From BOG-908 sp965198915 (GTDB lineage: Bacteria > Pseudomonadota > Alphaproteobacteria > Acetobacterales > Acetobacteraceae): 64,000 nucleotides of DNA. Positions 42,415 to 51,184 of this stretch are shown piece by piece. The DNA is taken from NCBI GenBank assembly GCA_965198915.1, contig CBDAQC010000002.1:434001-498000 (forward strand), written 5' to 3'. Positions within the stretch are counted from its first letter, which is position 1; every line of letters starts with the position of its first letter. The notes beneath the pieces are model-generated. The model had not been told where the DNA came from and did no database searches. It saw only the letters and a list, made by a program, of their open reading frames with translations. The translations under genes were made by a program, and so were the position numbers.

Positions 42415-43386
42415 ATGCGTTTCGGATTTGCTGTTCTGCTGGCGGCGGGCCTGATCGGGCCGGCAGCCAAGGCGGGCTGCGACATCGCCGCCGTCGCCGT
42501 CCTGCCGATGACCAGCGGCGCCGCCCCCTATGCGGTTCCGGCCACGATCAACGGCCGGAATGTGAACCTCCGGCTGGACATCGGCAGCACATCGACCACG
42601 ATCAACCGGCCTGAAGCCGACCGGCTCGGTGTGGCGCTGCATCTGTCCGAACGGCAGACCTACGGCCTGGGTGGCGTGCAGCGCACGTATTACGGGCAAG
42701 CGGACGACATCAAGCTGGGCGGCCTCTACGCAAAGCAGTTCATGCTGCTCGGCCGGGATCTTTGGCCTGCCGGCTCCAATAACGGGCTGGACGGCTATCT
42801 GGCGATGGACATCCTCAGCGCGTACGACCTGGACATTGATACCCAGGGCAAGCATCTGATCGTGTTCAAGCCGTCCGGCCTGTGCCTGAAGCCGACCGTG
42901 GCCATGGCGCCGCCGCTCTATGCGATGCCGCTCGTCCTGATCAATAACGACCGGCAGGCGGCAATCGACGTTGTTGTGGACGGCCAGAATTTTCGTGCGC
43001 TGCTGGACAGCGGCCAAAGCCACAGCACGATGTTTCGCCGCGCGGCTGAACGCCTGCCGCTGGACCTGTCACCTTTGTCTGCGCCGGGCCACGCGACACG
43101 GCGAGGTATTGGCGCGCGCGAAGTGGCGGTGATGCCGCACGTCTTCAACACGGTCACGATCGGTGACCTGACGTTCCACAACATGAAAATCGACGTGCTC
43201 GACCAGGCCGATACGGGGGTGGACCGGCACAGGACCGGCAGCCTGTTCGCCGTCGATACGTTTTCAGGCGGCCACGACATGACGCTGGGCGCCGATTTCA
43301 TGAGCAAGGTCCACCTGTGGATCTCGCACTCGTCCCATCAGCTGGTCATGCAATACCCGCCCAAGCCCTCGGCACTGCCGCAGTAG
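42415..43386 (+). CDS. Secreted aspartic-protease-like (retropepsin fold) protein with two lobes
   Basis: 323 residues with a signal peptide (MRFGFAVLLAAGLIGPAAKA). Lobe 1 has RLDIGSTSTTINR (about residue 60) and lobe 2 has RALLDSGQSHSTM (about 197), each a D-x-G motif before a small turn as in pepsin-like proteases. LDGYLAMDILSAYDLDID and MTLGADFMSKVHLWI are the matching hydrophobic-hydrophobic-Gly flap or psi-loop parts. Having both motifs on one chain suggests a working active site, although lobe 1 has Ile where Thr or Ser is usual. The start at 42415 follows CGGGGGCGTC. No clear operon partner. Confidence 0.75.
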   Translation: MRFGFAVLLAAGLIGPAAKAGCDIAAVAVLPMTSGAAPYAVPATINGRNVNLRLDIGSTSTTINRPEADRLGVALHLSERQTYGLGGVQRTYYGQADDIKLGGLYAKQFMLLGRDLWPAGSNNGLDGYLAMDILSAYDLDIDTQGKHLIVFKPSGLCLKPTVAMAPPLYAMPLVLINNDRQAAIDVVVDGQNFRALLDSGQSHSTMFRRAAERLPLDLSPLSAPGHATRRGIGAREVAVMPHVFNTVTIGDLTFHNMKIDVLDQADTGVDRHRTGSLFAVDTFSGGHDMTLGADFMSKVHLWISHSSHQLVMQYPPKPSALPQ

Positions 43387-43403
43387 GTTTGCGTTGGCCC
43401 GTC

Positions 43404-43550
43404 AGCAGGGATGGGGCTCTGCCCCAAACCCCGCTGGGACCTTGGCCCAGACCTTATTTCGTTTAAGTGCGTGTAGCAGGGTCTAAGCGCCAAACAGACA
43501 CTAAGGACGACCGTCCGGGAGCGGGGTCCAGCGGCAGAGCCCCCGGCCTC
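43404..43550. repeat. Dispersed intergenic repeat, family B, copy 4
   Basis: GATGGGGCTCTGCCCCAAAC, CTGGGACCTTGGCCCAGACC and, at the far end, GGGAGCGGGGTCCAGCGGC with AGAGCCCCCGGCC. It separates the convergent aspartic-protease and S9-peptidase genes. The centre carries AAACAGACACTAAGGACGAC, also found (without exact match) in copy 3. Confidence 0.75.
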
Positions 43551-43565
43551 ATTTGGCCGCTGGTG

Positions 43566-45620
43566 TCACTTCTTCGTCCATCGATCTAGCCAGTCCACAA
43601 CCGTCCTCTGCCACAACTCAGAGTTTTGCGGCTTCAGCACCCAATGGTTCTCGTCCGGGAACGTCAGGAACTCGCTGGGAATGCCGCGACGCTGCAGGGC
43701 GGTGAACGCCGCCAGGCCTTGTTCCAGCGGAATGCGGAAATCCTTCGCGCTGTGTATCACCAGCATCGGCACATGCCAGTCGGCAACACGTGTCTCTGGG
43801 TTGAAGCGCTCGTAATTGGCCGGGTTGTCCCAGGGCGTCGCGTGGCCGTTCTCCCACTCGGAAAACCAGAGTTCCTCGGTGGCATAACCCATCATGCGGT
43901 TGTCGAACACGCCGTCATGGTCCACCAGGCAGCGCCACGGCGTGTTCCACACGCCGGCCATCCAGTAGATCATGTAGCCGCCGTAGGAAGCGCCCAACGC
44001 GCAGGCGCGGCCGCCGTCCAGATAGGGATACTTTGCAAGCGCCGCGGACCAGCCGGCCTGCAGATCCGCCAGCGGCCGGTCGCCCCAATGCCCGCTGATC
44101 GCGTCCGTGAAGGCCTGGCCGTAGCCGGTGGAGCCGTGAAAATCGACGAACACGGACGCGTATCCGGCGGCGGCATAGGTTTGCGGGTTCCAGCGGTAGC
44201 TCCAGCTATCACCGAAGCTGCCTTGCGGGCCGCCATGTATCAGGAATGCCACCGGGTATGTCCGGCCGGGCTGCGCGCCGGCTGCCGGCATGACGTAGCC
44301 GTGCACCGTCTCGTTGTTCCAGCCGGTGAAGCTGAATGGTTCGTACGGCGCCAGCGTCACGCCGGCCAGCCTGCCGGCGTTGGCGCGGGTGATCTGCTCC
44401 GGCTGCGCAGGGTTCATATAGAGCTGCGTGGGTCCGGCCAGGCTGTCACGCGCGTATACGATCGTGCTGCCGGCAGCGTCCATGTCGGAGACGTGGCCGT
44501 CCCGGGTAAGTTGGGTGACCGTGCCGTTTTGCGCGTCGATCGCGAACAGCGCATGCACGCCGGTGTCATCAGCGGTGACGTAGAGCCGCTTGCCATCGGG
44601 TGACCAGCGCATGGCGTCGGCGGAACGGTCCCAGCCCGGTGCCAGCTCGTGCGTGGCGCCGCTTGCCACGTCGCGCAGCATGATGGCGAACCGGTCCGCC
44701 TCGAAACCCGGGCGCCGCATGGCCTTGTAGGCCAGCGTGCGGCCGTCCGGCGAGAACAGCGGCGCCGCATCCCACGCCTTGTTGGCCCCGGTGAGGTCCT
44801 GCGGCGCGCCGCCGCCCTCCAGCGTCACCTGCCACAGGTCGAAATTGGTGCTCCACGGTTCGGTCCGGCCGGCCCGGCGGGCAGAGAACACCAGCGTACG
44901 GCTGTCCGGCGAGATCGCGTAATCCGCGTCGCCGCCGAACGGCTTGCCGGGGCTGTCGCCGTCGAAACCGCGCATCAGCGGCTGCGCTTCGCCGGCGGCG
45001 CCACCAGCGTCCAGCCTGACGAGCCAGAGCGCGTTGCGCGTGCCGTCCGCGTATTCGTCCCAGTGGCGCACGAACAGGTGGTCGTACAGCACGCCGCTGG
45101 CCTTGGTCGCTTCGCGCGCGTCCAGACGCTGCTTCGTGCAGGCCGGCGTCGGACAGTCCGGAAACACTGCCAGGGAGACCACCGCCGCGTGCCCGTCCGG
45201 TGTCAGCCGGAAGGTGCCTATGTCGAGCGGCAGGTGTGTCACTTGCACAGGCGCCCCGCCCTCGTGCGAGGCGCTGACATCGGTGCGCCAGAGCTGGGTG
45301 CCGCCGGCACGGGACGACAGGAAATACACGTATCTGCCGTCGGGCGAGAAACGCGGGCTGGTGGCGCCTCCGTCCGAGGCGGCCAGGCGCCATTCGCCAC
45401 CGGTCCGGCAGGCAGGGCATACCATCCAGATGGCGTGCACGCCCTTGTTGGCCGCGTAATCCGTGCTGCGCACATCATAGACGACGGTCCGGCCGTCCGG
45501 TGACAGATGCGGGTCCGACAGGCGGTCCAGCGTGACCAGGTCGTGTGGCGTGAGCGTGCGGGCGGAGGCCGCCGCCACCCAAACTGCCAGACCGAACGCG
45601 CCGGCAACCGTCCGGACCAT
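43566..45620 (-). CDS. S9-family serine peptidase (acylaminoacyl/dipeptidyl-peptidase type)
   Basis: 684 residues with a signal peptide (VAGAFGLAVWVAAASA), so probably periplasmic. The N-terminal part is a seven-bladed WD40/TolB-like propeller (DPHLSPDGRTVVYDVRSTD, RFSPDGRYVYFLSSRAGG, AMRWSPDGKRLYVT). The C-terminal alpha/beta-hydrolase has the nucleophile in LGASYGGYMIYWM (Ser about 546), an aspartate in IHSAKDFRIPL (about 626) and the histidine in DENHWVLKP (about 658). It should remove N-terminal dipeptides or acylated residues from peptides. Start at the ATG 45620. Divergent from the enoyl-CoA hydratase gene. Confidence 0.93.
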   Translation of the reverse strand: MVRTVAGAFGLAVWVAAASARTLTPHDLVTLDRLSDPHLSPDGRTVVYDVRSTDYAANKGVHAIWMVCPACRTGGEWRLAASDGGATSPRFSPDGRYVYFLSSRAGGTQLWRTDVSASHEGGAPVQVTHLPLDIGTFRLTPDGHAAVVSLAVFPDCPTPACTKQRLDAREATKASGVLYDHLFVRHWDEYADGTRNALWLVRLDAGGAAGEAQPLMRGFDGDSPGKPFGGDADYAISPDSRTLVFSARRAGRTEPWSTNFDLWQVTLEGGGAPQDLTGANKAWDAAPLFSPDGRTLAYKAMRRPGFEADRFAIMLRDVASGATHELAPGWDRSADAMRWSPDGKRLYVTADDTGVHALFAIDAQNGTVTQLTRDGHVSDMDAAGSTIVYARDSLAGPTQLYMNPAQPEQITRANAGRLAGVTLAPYEPFSFTGWNNETVHGYVMPAAGAQPGRTYPVAFLIHGGPQGSFGDSWSYRWNPQTYAAAGYASVFVDFHGSTGYGQAFTDAISGHWGDRPLADLQAGWSAALAKYPYLDGGRACALGASYGGYMIYWMAGVWNTPWRCLVDHDGVFDNRMMGYATEELWFSEWENGHATPWDNPANYERFNPETRVADWHVPMLVIHSAKDFRIPLEQGLAAFTALQRRGIPSEFLTFPDENHWVLKPQNSELWQRTVVDWLDRWTKK

Positions 45621-45701
45621 GTGCACACCCTTGCTTGACTCTGGCGGCACCCTAGCCGCTCCCTCTACCGGAGACCAAGTTGCTGACCGGGCGAGGCGGA
45701 C

Positions 45702-46472
45702 ATGGCGGACAGGATCCTGATCGAGACCGCGGGCGACGTGACCACGCTGCGCCTGAACAACCCCGCGGCGCTGAACGCCATGGATGGCGGCATGGCGGAA
45801 ACCCTGCATGCCAGGCTGGAGGAAGCCGCCGGCAGCGCGCGCGCCATCGTGCTGGCGGGCAGCCCGCGCGCCTTTTGCGCCGGCGCGGACCTCTCCGCCG
45901 GCGGACCGGCCACCTACGACGCGGGCGCCCGGCTGGAAACCTCCTTCAACCCGCTGATGCGCGCGATCAAGGACTGCCGCGTGCCCATCATCGCCGCGGT
46001 ATGCGGGGCGGCTGCCGGCATAGGTGCGTCCGTTGCGCTAGCCTGCGACATGATCGTGGCCGGCCGCAGTGCGTATTTCCTGCAGGCGTTCCGGCGGGTG
46101 GGCCTGGTTCCTGACGGCGGCTCGGCGCTGCTGCTGGCGCACACCGTGGGCCGGGTGCGCGCGATGGAGCTGATGTTGCTGGGTGACAAGCTGCCGGCGG
46201 AGACGGCGCTCGCCTGGGGGCTGATCAACCGCGTGGCCACGGATGAGCTGGTGGAGACCGAAACAGCCGGGATCGCCGCCTCGCTGGCTGCGGGGCCCAC
46301 CTTCGCGCTCGGGCTGATCCGGCGTGCCGCCTGGGCGGCGCTGTCCTCCGATCTGGATACCCAGCTTGGGCTGGAACGGGAGTTGCAGAAGATGGCGGGC
46401 CGCAGCCCGGATTGCCGGGAAGGCGTGGCAGCCTTCGTGGAGAAGCGGGCGGCAAAGTTCTCGGGCAAGTAG
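45702..46472 (+). CDS. Enoyl-CoA hydratase/isomerase-family protein
   Basis: 256 residues, crotonase fold. The oxyanion-hole segments are AGSPRAFCAGADLSAG and CGAAAGIGASVALACDMIVA. The third segment, AFRRVGLVPDGGSALLLAHT, has Asp where many hydratases have the catalytic Glu, as in the PaaG-like isomerase group, so it may be an isomerase and not a hydratase. The start at 45702 has GAGG upstream. It could take part in breakdown of branched, aromatic or fatty acyl-CoA. Confidence 0.9.
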   Translation: MADRILIETAGDVTTLRLNNPAALNAMDGGMAETLHARLEEAAGSARAIVLAGSPRAFCAGADLSAGGPATYDAGARLETSFNPLMRAIKDCRVPIIAAVCGAAAGIGASVALACDMIVAGRSAYFLQAFRRVGLVPDGGSALLLAHTVGRVRAMELMLLGDKLPAETALAWGLINRVATDELVETETAGIAASLAAGPTFALGLIRRAAWAALSSDLDTQLGLERELQKMAGRSPDCREGVAAFVEKRAAKFSGK

Positions 46473-46580
46473 CAGGCAGGGCCTGTTGTTTTGTCCGACT
46501 GCCACGGACCTCTCCGGCCCGCCGACGAAGCGGAGCGCACGTTTTTTGCTTCTTTTTTCCCAAAAAGAGAGCCTTGCTCA
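46470..46580. repeat. Dispersed repeat, family A, copy 9
   Basis: The left arm is weak (GCAGGCAGGGCCTGTTGTT). The right arm is clear: GGAGCGCACGTTTTTTGC then TTCTTTTTTCCCAAAAAGAG and AGCCTTGCTCAC. It ends about 24 bases before the start of the FAD enzyme gene. Confidence 0.6.
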
Positions 46581-46603
46581 CTTCGCCACCTGGAGCCCGG
46601 ACT

Positions 46604-48496
46604 TTGACGGAAGATGACAGACGCCTCGGCATGCACCGCCCGATCCTGCGGCGGGACTTCCTCAACGGCGTCGCCGCCACCGGCCTGGCCGCCGCCTTGC
46701 CCGGCGCACCAGCGCCGCAGGACCGGCACGGTTACTACCCGCCGGCGCTAACCGGCATGCGCGGCAGTCACCCGGGCTCTTTCGAGGTGGCGCACAGCCT
46801 GCGGGACGGCAGTTTCTGGAAGACCGCGCCGGCACCGGTGCCGGGCGAGGATGCCTACGACCTCGTCGTGGTCGGCGGCGGCATCAGCGGATTGTCGGCG
46901 GCGCATTTCTACCGCGAGACGCATCCCGGCGCGCGCATCCTGATACTGGACAACCACGACGATGTCGGCGGCCACGCCAAGCGCAACGAGTTCGTGCTGC
47001 GCGGGCGCACGGAGCTGATAAACGGCGGCACGCTGGAGATCGACTCGCCGTACCCTTACAGCCCGGTGTCCGACGGCCTGTTGCGCACGCTGGGTATCTC
47101 GCCGGTCAAGCTGGAAGAGACCTGCGCGCACAAGGATTTTTACGGAACGCTCGGCATGTCGCGCGGCGTGTTCTTCAACCGCGAGACGTTCGGCGCCGAC
47201 CATCTGACGCCCGGCAGCACCGGGCGTAGATGGGCGGAGCTACTGGCCGGCGCGCCGGTGTCCGCGCGCGTGCGGGCGGACATCATACGCATCCAGGAAG
47301 CGGGCACGGATTACATGCCCGGCCTGTCCTCGGACGCGAAAAAAGCGCGGCTCTCGCGCATGAGCTACGCCGATTACCTGGTGCATGTGGCGGGCGCCGA
47401 TCCGGGTGTGCTGCCGTTCTTCCAGGCGCTCAGCCATGACGAATGGGGCGTCGGCATCGACGCCGTCTCAGCGCTCGATGTGTGGACGTTCGATTTCCCC
47501 GGCTTCCAGGGTCTTGGGCTGGCCGCGGGTGCGGCGCCGCGCATGGGCTACACGGCGTCCGGTTATGCCGGCACCAGCTCCTACACGTTCCATTTCCCTG
47601 ACGGCAACGCCAGCATCGTCCGCCTGCTGGTGCGCCGGCTGATACCGGCCGCGTTGCCCGGCACCAGCGTGGAAGATGCGGTGACGGCCAGGCTGGATTA
47701 TGCGCAGTTGGACCGCCAGGGGCAGGGGGTGCGCATTAGGCTGGGAAGCGTGGTGGTAGGCGCGCGCAACATAGGCGGCGCGGACGCATCGACAGGGGTG
47801 GAGCTGGCCTATGCGCGCGGCGGCGAGGTGGTGCGCGTGCGCGGCCGCGCCTGCATCATGGCCTGCTACAACATGATGATTCCGTATGTCTGCCCGGAGA
47901 TGAGCCAGGCGCAGAAGGACGCGCTGCATTATCTGGTCAAAATTCCGCTGGTCTATACCACGGTGGCGCTGACCAACTGGCGCGCGTTCCACAAGCTCGG
48001 CGTCAACCAGATCTACGCGCCCGGCATGTATCACAGCACGATGTGGCTCAACCCCGTCGTCGACATCGGCGCCTACAGCTCGGTCCGTTCGCCTGACGAG
48101 CCGGTTCTGCTGCGCATGACGCGCGTGCCGTGCCACCGGGGGCTGGACGAGCGCTCGCAGCACCGGCTGGGCCACGCCGACATACTGGCGACCTCGTTCG
48201 AGACGTTCGAGCGCAACATACGCGACCAGCTCGGCCGCACGCTGGGGCCGGCCGGGTTCGATGCGGCGTCCGACATCACGGGCATCACGGTGAATCGCTG
48301 GCCGCACGGATACGCCTACGAGTACAACTACCTGTTCGATCCGGTGTGGGCGCCGGGCCAGGCGCCGCACGAGATCGGCCGCAAGCTGTTCGGGCGCATC
48401 GCCATTGCCAATTCGGATTCCGGAGCAGCCGCCTACACGGATTCCGCAATCGACCAGGCGCATCGGGCAGCCGGTGAGGTGGCGAGGTTTACGTGA
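46604..48496 (+). CDS. Tat-exported FAD-dependent amine-oxidase-like protein (spermidine-dehydrogenase-like)
   Basis: 630 residues from a TTG at 46604, which gives TEDDRRLGMHRPILRRDFLN as in relatives that start with a similar DDR-LGM block. RRDFLNG is a twin-arginine export motif followed by a hydrophobic stretch. Then come FAD motif DLVVVGGGISGLSAAHFYRE (about residue 86) and the glutamate-rich loop of FAD-dependent amine oxidases. The closest named relative is Pseudomonas-type spermidine dehydrogenase, but the substrate is unproven here. An ATG at 46631 is an alternative. It is the last gene before the TPS region. Confidence 0.8.
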   Translation: MTEDDRRLGMHRPILRRDFLNGVAATGLAAALPGAPAPQDRHGYYPPALTGMRGSHPGSFEVAHSLRDGSFWKTAPAPVPGEDAYDLVVVGGGISGLSAAHFYRETHPGARILILDNHDDVGGHAKRNEFVLRGRTELINGGTLEIDSPYPYSPVSDGLLRTLGISPVKLEETCAHKDFYGTLGMSRGVFFNRETFGADHLTPGSTGRRWAELLAGAPVSARVRADIIRIQEAGTDYMPGLSSDAKKARLSRMSYADYLVHVAGADPGVLPFFQALSHDEWGVGIDAVSALDVWTFDFPGFQGLGLAAGAAPRMGYTASGYAGTSSYTFHFPDGNASIVRLLVRRLIPAALPGTSVEDAVTARLDYAQLDRQGQGVRIRLGSVVVGARNIGGADASTGVELAYARGGEVVRVRGRACIMACYNMMIPYVCPEMSQAQKDALHYLVKIPLVYTTVALTNWRAFHKLGVNQIYAPGMYHSTMWLNPVVDIGAYSSVRSPDEPVLLRMTRVPCHRGLDERSQHRLGHADILATSFETFERNIRDQLGRTLGPAGFDAASDITGITVNRWPHGYAYEYNYLFDPVWAPGQAPHEIGRKLFGRIAIANSDSGAAAYTDSAIDQAHRAAGEVARFT

Positions 48497-48597
48497 CTGA
48501 CACAGGAGCAATGTGCGCCGCGTCAAGGCAGGTTGCGGGCCTGGGCTTGCCGTTGCCGTAGAGTTGCGTCTTCAATTTGGGCGGGGTTTGACCTATC

Positions 48598-48658
48598 GGC
48601 AAGGTTGGGGCTCTGCCCCAAACCCCGCTGGGGCCTTGGCCCCAGACCCCATTACTTA
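48598..48658. repeat. Dispersed intergenic repeat, family B, copy 5 (half)
   Basis: GGCAAGGTTGGGGCTCTGCC with CTGGGGCCTTGGCCCCAGAC only; the second arm is missing. It lies in the gap between the FAD enzyme and TPR genes. The rest of that gap (48497-48597 and 48659-48761) shows nothing recognisable. Confidence 0.7.
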
Positions 48659-48761
48659 GGAGCCTTCTACGAAACACCTGGCGAGGGCTGTGGGCAAAAT
48701 CCCCATTGCCTCTCCCGGCGATACCGGAGAAAACGTAGGCGCTGAACGTCGGGGAGTTACC

Positions 48762-50630
48762 ATGGCCGAAGGCGTGCTCGGCGAATTCCTGGGCAGCGAG
48801 TCCGAGAACACGGAAAGCGAGACCCAGGCCGAGGCCATCGCCGGCGGCGAAGGCTTTGCCGCGGCCATCGCCGCCCACGAAGCGCGCTACGATCCCGGAG
48901 TAGCGCGCGCGACGGTGCAGTTTCTCAAGCAGCAGGCGCACCTGCTCGCCATGCAGGCCCACCAGCTGGAAGAGGAGCACCCGCTCCGGATACGCAACTT
49001 CCACTCGTCGAGCAAAGAAGGCGCGATGCGCCGCGCCGGTCAGCGCATCCGGCTCGGCATACAATCGGCAACGTTCATTGTCGTGCTTGGCGTCTTCTGC
49101 GGCCTGGTCAGCATGGTGCACGATGCGTGGCGCTCGCACGCGGTGGTCGTCGATGCGTTCGACACCCCGCCGGCGCTTGCGCCCACCGGGCTCAACGGCA
49201 AGGTCGTGGCCACCGGCATACTCGACGAGCTGGGCAAGATGCAGAAGGCCACGCGCACCGCCACCAAGGGGCTGGAAGCGCGCAGCGCCTGGGAATCCGA
49301 CGTGACGATCGAGGTGCCGGAAACCGGTATCTCCGTCGGCGAGATCGACAAGATCCTGCATCGCCGCCTGGGCAGTGACATACATATCAGCGGCGACCTG
49401 GTGCAGCAGCCGAACGGCGACGTGTCGCTGACCGTGCGCGGCGACGAGGTGACCGCCAAGACATTCCGCGCGCCGCTCGCCCAATTCGAGAAACTGACAC
49501 GTCAAGCGGCGGAATACCTGTTCGGGGAATCCCAGCCGCTGCAGTTTGCCAATTACCTCAACCAGGAAGGCCGGCTGGACGACGAATATGCCTTCCTCGC
49601 CGACGCGTTCCCGCGTGCGCGTGACGAGGACCGCGCCGAGATGGCCAACATCTGGGGCAATGCCTACAGCCTGCAGGGCAAGCTGAAGCAGGCGGCCGAA
49701 AAGTATCGGCTGGCGATGGCGATACAGCCGCATTTCTGGAAGGCTTGGGGCAATCTGGTGGGCGTGCTCTCGCTTGCCGAAAGCGAGGAGGCTGCCTGGC
49801 GCGAGGGGCATGCCGAGCTGCTCGCCTACCAGAATACGCCGGAGCGCGACCGCCCGCGTCTGGCCGTGCTGGGCAATGCCGCCACCATGCTGCAGGACTG
49901 GCAACTGGTGCTGGCCACCGCGCTGGCCGACGCCACGCTGAACGGCGGCGCGGGCGCTGCCGATACGATCGAAGGGCCGGCCATAGCGGACGACTACCAG
50001 CGGCTGCACGACCCGGGGCAGGTGCCGAAATACCTGGCGATAAGTGACCAGAACGACAGCATGACCCGCGCCCAGGAGCTGCTCATGCCGGCCTATGCCG
50101 CACTGGAAAACAACGACGCGGCGAGCGCCATCCCGCCGCTGGAAGCATTCTGGCGCGCCTGGCAAGCCGACGAACGGCTGCAATACATCTACAACGACCA
50201 GCCCTGCATGCTCGGTCTCGCCTACGGCATGGTCGGCCGCCGGGCGGAGTCCGAAGCCGTGTTCAAGCGCGCCGGCAACTGGGCGGCCTGCATCGCCATG
50301 CATGGTGACGCGCTGGCGCGCTCGGGCGACGTCGCCGGCGCGCAGCGCGTCTGGGCCGAGGGGCTCAAGATCGGTCCCGACCTCTCCCCGGTGTATCTGC
50401 ATCGCGGCCTCTGGGAGCTTTCGCAGAACAACCTGGCCGCCGCTGCGGCGGACGAGCAGGCCGCCCATTTGCGCAGCCCGCATTGGGCCGACCCGCTAAA
50501 GGCCTGGGGCGACGTGCTGGTCAGGCAGGGGCAGTGGCGCGAGGCGCGCCGGCAGTATGACGCGGCCCTGGCTTATGCGCCGGCCTGGGAGGCGCTGCGT
50601 AGTGCAAGCGCGGCGGCGGCTTCGCATTAG
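48762..50630 (+). CDS. Membrane-anchored TPR protein
   Basis: 622 residues. The ATG at 48762 follows GGGGAGTTAC; a GTG at 48690 would add 24 residues. An acidic cytoplasmic region comes first (GEFLGSESENTESETQAEAI). A helical, charged region follows, then one membrane helix (SATFIVVLGVFCGLVSMV, about residues 101-119). The long remainder is outside, with a beta-rich segment (about 140-250) and TPR-like hairpins (AEMANIWGNAYSLQGKLKQA, LAYGMVGRRAESEAVFKRAG and ADPLKAWGDVLVRQGQWREA). The topology suggests a periplasmic TPR scaffold. It lies just upstream of the two-partner secretion genes on the same strand, though a repeat and a reverse gene intervene. Confidence 0.75.
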   Translation: MAEGVLGEFLGSESENTESETQAEAIAGGEGFAAAIAAHEARYDPGVARATVQFLKQQAHLLAMQAHQLEEEHPLRIRNFHSSSKEGAMRRAGQRIRLGIQSATFIVVLGVFCGLVSMVHDAWRSHAVVVDAFDTPPALAPTGLNGKVVATGILDELGKMQKATRTATKGLEARSAWESDVTIEVPETGISVGEIDKILHRRLGSDIHISGDLVQQPNGDVSLTVRGDEVTAKTFRAPLAQFEKLTRQAAEYLFGESQPLQFANYLNQEGRLDDEYAFLADAFPRARDEDRAEMANIWGNAYSLQGKLKQAAEKYRLAMAIQPHFWKAWGNLVGVLSLAESEEAAWREGHAELLAYQNTPERDRPRLAVLGNAATMLQDWQLVLATALADATLNGGAGAADTIEGPAIADDYQRLHDPGQVPKYLAISDQNDSMTRAQELLMPAYAALENNDAASAIPPLEAFWRAWQADERLQYIYNDQPCMLGLAYGMVGRRAESEAVFKRAGNWAACIAMHGDALARSGDVAGAQRVWAEGLKIGPDLSPVYLHRGLWELSQNNLAAAAADEQAAHLRSPHWADPLKAWGDVLVRQGQWREARRQYDAALAYAPAWEALRSASAAAASH

Positions 50631-50631
50631 C

Positions 50632-50786
50632 AGAAGCAGGCAAGGCCTTCTTTTTTGAAGAAGAAGCAGAAAACTTTTGTCTTTGCGCCGCTTCAGCCTC
50701 TCTGGCGGTATTGAGCGAACCGGCATCTGCTGGTGTGGGAAGTAAAGGTTTTTGGGTCTTCTAACAAAGGCCTGCTTGCCTTTACT
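50632..50786. repeat. Dispersed intergenic palindrome, family A, copy 10
   Basis: The left arm is GGCAAGGCCTTCTTTTTTG with AAGAAGCAGAAAACTTTTGT. The right arm is GAAGTAAAGGTTTTTGGGTC with AACAAAGGCCTGCTTGCC. The centre contains TGCGCCGCTTCAGCC and CGGTATTGAGCG. It separates the TPR gene from the convergent small secreted gene. Confidence 0.75.
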
Positions 50787-50801
50787 TCACCCAGCACCCG
50801 C

Positions 50802-51035
50802 TCAGTTCGGCGTGCTGGCCGGCGGCGCCTTGGCGTGAGACGTCTTGTGCTTGGAAGCCTTGGTCACCGGCTTGGACGTCTTGTCGCCCTGGACGGTGAC
50901 AGGATGCACGCCGCGCGTGGGGCCGGTAAGGTCGGAGGCGCCGGGCTTCAGGCTGGAAGCGTCATCGGACGGCGGCGCGGCGAGCGCAGGCAGCGCGGCG
51001 ATGCAGAACGCAAGTGTCAGGCCGATCTTTCGCAA
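50802..51035 (-). CDS. Small secreted Lys/Pro/His-containing protein, 77 residues
   Basis: From the TTG at 51035: a signal peptide (LRKIGLTLAFCIAALPALAA), then a disordered Pro/Lys/Thr-rich mature chain (VHPVTVQGDKTSKPVTKASK, then HKTSHAKAPPASTPN). No ATG or GTG gives a signal in this frame. No family is recognised. It lies opposite and directly before the TpsB gene, which is divergent from it, so it could share regulation. Confidence 0.55.
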   Translation of the reverse strand: MRKIGLTLAFCIAALPALAAPPSDDASSLKPGASDLTGPTRGVHPVTVQGDKTSKPVTKASKHKTSHAKAPPASTPN

Positions 51036-51184
51036 TTCGGTCTCCCATGATCGGGTTGGGCGGAGGCGAGGCAGCTTGCCGCCGGGCCACCGCGTTGCCC
51101 GGTCGTCTTGCCGAAGCATCAATGCTCATGTCAAGTTGGAAACATCTGGAGCACTCATCTTCAGACACAGACTTGCCAGGTTGC

